Source: an uncultured Saprospiraceae bacterium | GTDB lineage: Bacteria > Bacteroidota > Bacteroidia > Chitinophagales > Saprospiraceae | Reading direction: 5' to 3' | Assembly: GCA_937930625.1 (NCBI GenBank) | Contig: CALHBW010000218.1 | Span: 1 to 6,997, forward strand | Length of the DNA: 6,997 nt | Shown here: in pieces, positions 6,056 to 6,997 of the stretch | How positions within the stretch are numbered: position 1 is the stretch's first letter | Layout of the letters: every line of letters starts with the position of its first letter | Program-made: the position numbers and the translations under genes | The notes under the pieces: generated by a model | The model's database searches: none | What the model was told of the DNA's origin: nothing | Seen by the model: the letters and a program-made list of their open reading frames with translations, nothing else

Positions 6056-6529
6056 ATGTTAAATAAATTAGATAAAATAGACCTTGCTATTCTCCAAATT
6101 CTTCAAGAAAACAGTAAAATCACCAATCTCGATTTATCTAAAAAAATCGGACTTTCTCCCGCACCTACGCTCGAACGTGTAAAGAAACTTGAACAAAGCG
6201 GTATTGTGCAGAGTTATCATGCTTTGGTCGATCCACAAGCTATCGGGCTGAATGTCAAGACATTCGTATTGGTTTCATTGGCATGGCAAAAAGAAAATGC
6301 CCTCAATAATTTCATGGAGAAAATCAAAGCCATCAAAGAAATAACCGAGTGCTATATCATTACGGGTGAGGCAGATTTTCTCATCAAAATTATCTGCAAA
6401 GACATTCCAACCTACGAGCAACTTTTGTTTAAAACCCTCTCTCAAATTGAAGAAATTGAACGACTCAAAACACTAATGACACTTTCTACCGTGAAAGATT
6501 CTAAAATATTACCATTCCAATATGAGTAA
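6056..6529 (+). CDS. Lrp/AsnC-family transcriptional regulator
   Basis: A 157-residue protein of normal family length. Residues 1-60 form the winged helix-turn-helix: KIDLAILQILQENSKI, then DLSKKIGLSPAPTLERVKKL with the recognition helix at about 34-47, then EQSGIVQSYHALVDP. A linker strand (66-77) leads into the RAM ligand-binding and oligomerisation domain (about 66-145), with the typical TGEADFLIKI (103-112) and YEQLLFKTLSQIEEI. Such proteins form dimers to octamers and sense amino acids to control amino acid metabolism. The ligand cannot be read from the sequence. Position directly after a glutamate-type dehydrogenase suggests that gene as a target, an inference only. The start at 6056 fits the family N-terminus; no Shine-Dalgarno is seen. 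It has its own promoter and a terminator downstream. Confidence 0.92.
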   Translation: MLNKLDKIDLAILQILQENSKITNLDLSKKIGLSPAPTLERVKKLEQSGIVQSYHALVDPQAIGLNVKTFVLVSLAWQKENALNNFMEKIKAIKEITECYIITGEADFLIKIICKDIPTYEQLLFKTLSQIEEIERLKTLMTLSTVKDSKILPFQYE

Positions 6530-6538
6530 AAACTTTTA

Positions 6539-6568
6539 GAGGAGAGAATGAGAGACGAGAGAAATGAG
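6539..6568. repeat. Purine-rich GAGA word run
   Basis: Short GAGAGA/GAATGAGA/GACGAGAG words follow the stop codon of the regulator gene. It resembles one arm of the stop-adjacent word repeats but no complementary arm is present. Confidence 0.4.
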
Positions 6569-6582
6569 TCTTTATGATATTG

Positions 6583-6610
6583 ACGCGATGCCTTTCGTGT
6601 CGCGTTTTTT
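6583..6610 (+). terminator. Intrinsic terminator of the Lrp/AsnC-family gene
   Basis: ACGCGA (6583-6588) pairs with TCGCGT (6600-6605) around an 11-nt loop, followed directly by TTTTT. The GC-rich stem and clean T-run make this the best terminator in the window. Confidence 0.72.
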
Positions 6611-6667
6611 AGTTTCCTATTACTCTACATGAGAAAATTTTAAAATCGTAATGTAAGCCACAATGTC

Positions 6668-6807
6668 TTCGCCAAATTGAGAATTGAGAATGTATAATTG
6701 ATAACTAATTTTATTTTATAATTTGTAATTGTTTAATTTTAAGTTTTTTATGAAATAAAAAATAAATTAATTATCAACTCTCAATTATCAATTTTCAATT
6801 TGGCGAA
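6668..6807. repeat. AATTGAG word-repeat inverted repeat with 13-bp perfect ends
   Basis: TTCGCCAAATTGA (6668-6680) and TCAATTTGGCGAA (6795-6807) are perfect inverted repeats. Pairing goes on inward over about 50 nt per arm (AATTGATAA against TTATCAA, TAATTTTATTTT against its partner). The middle is almost pure A/T. Just outside, AAGCCAC occurs as a direct repeat at 6655-6661 and 6815-6821. Confidence 0.8.
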
Positions 6808-6850
6808 CATATTGAAGCCACTAATGCACTAATTATTTCAAGGGAATTAT

Positions 6851-6996
6851 GGCTACCCATTTAACTTTGCCTAAATGAATACTCGTCAGACGAATCCCTT
6901 TATTCAATGCGAATATTTTATGAGACCAATCACGACATTTCACAAAAGCCTTCGTCAGACGAGTACTATCCCACAAGCAAACTTAAACGGGTAGCC
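6851..6996. repeat. Long imperfect hairpin element with GGCTACCC ends
   Basis: GGCTACCC (6851-6858) and GGGTAGCC (6989-6996) are perfect inverted ends, and the outer 20 nt agree at 18 of 20. ACTCGTC-A-GACGAA (6881-6894) is answered by TTCGTC-A-GACGAGT (6951-6964) with one central A-A mismatch. The word TCGTCAGACGA therefore occurs twice in direct orientation as well. No ORF lies inside. The element ends 1 nt before the window edge, so flanking target duplication cannot be judged. Confidence 0.78.
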
Positions 6997-6997
6997 G

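Overview
This window looks like chromosomal DNA of a member of the Bacteroidota. The reasons are the gene families (a CcmD with a signal peptide, a CcmC with the N-terminal start usual in this phylum, small Cys-rich lipoproteins), the near absence of Shine-Dalgarno sequences before genes, and two good matches to the phylum's promoter pattern (TTTG, about 20 nt, TAnnTTTG). Genus cannot be told from the sequence. All seven genes lie on the + strand.

Layout: the 3' two thirds of an FtsX/LolC/E-type ABC transporter permease (1-866); a small Cys-rich lipoprotein of unknown function (1001-1327); cytochrome c maturation genes ccmB (1404-2063), ccmC (2235-3272) and ccmD (3954-4157); a glutamate-type dehydrogenase (4317-5735); and an Lrp/AsnC-family regulator (6056-6529). 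The Ccm proteins form the inner-membrane heme handling machinery that supplies heme for c-type cytochromes; ccmA, ccmE and ccmF are not in the window. The dehydrogenase interconverts glutamate and 2-oxoglutarate, and the Lrp-like gene downstream, with its own promoter, is a plausible but unproven amino-acid-responsive regulator of it.

The most unusual content is between the genes. Almost every spacer is built as an inverted repeat. Two kinds are visible. (a) Right after stop codons there are hairpins made by iterating a short word, with a different word in each spacer (ACGATTT, TTGATTGGG, TGAATGA, TTGACGA, AATTGAG). (b) There are long imperfect hairpins of about 145-165 nt with defined ends: two tandem, related copies at 3620-3945 between ccmC and ccmD, and another at 6851-6996 with GGCTACCC ends. 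The tandem pair shares an end motif and keeps the same mismatches at equivalent positions, so they look like diverged members of one family of non-coding, MITE-like or structured-RNA elements. No transposase, CRISPR array, tRNA or rRNA is visible.

Gene-free stretches: 3273-3953 holds a terminator, AT-rich DNA and three hairpins; 5736-6055 holds a word-repeat hairpin, a terminator, the promoter of the Lrp-like gene and a structured leader; 6530-6997 holds a strong terminator and two further inverted-repeat elements.
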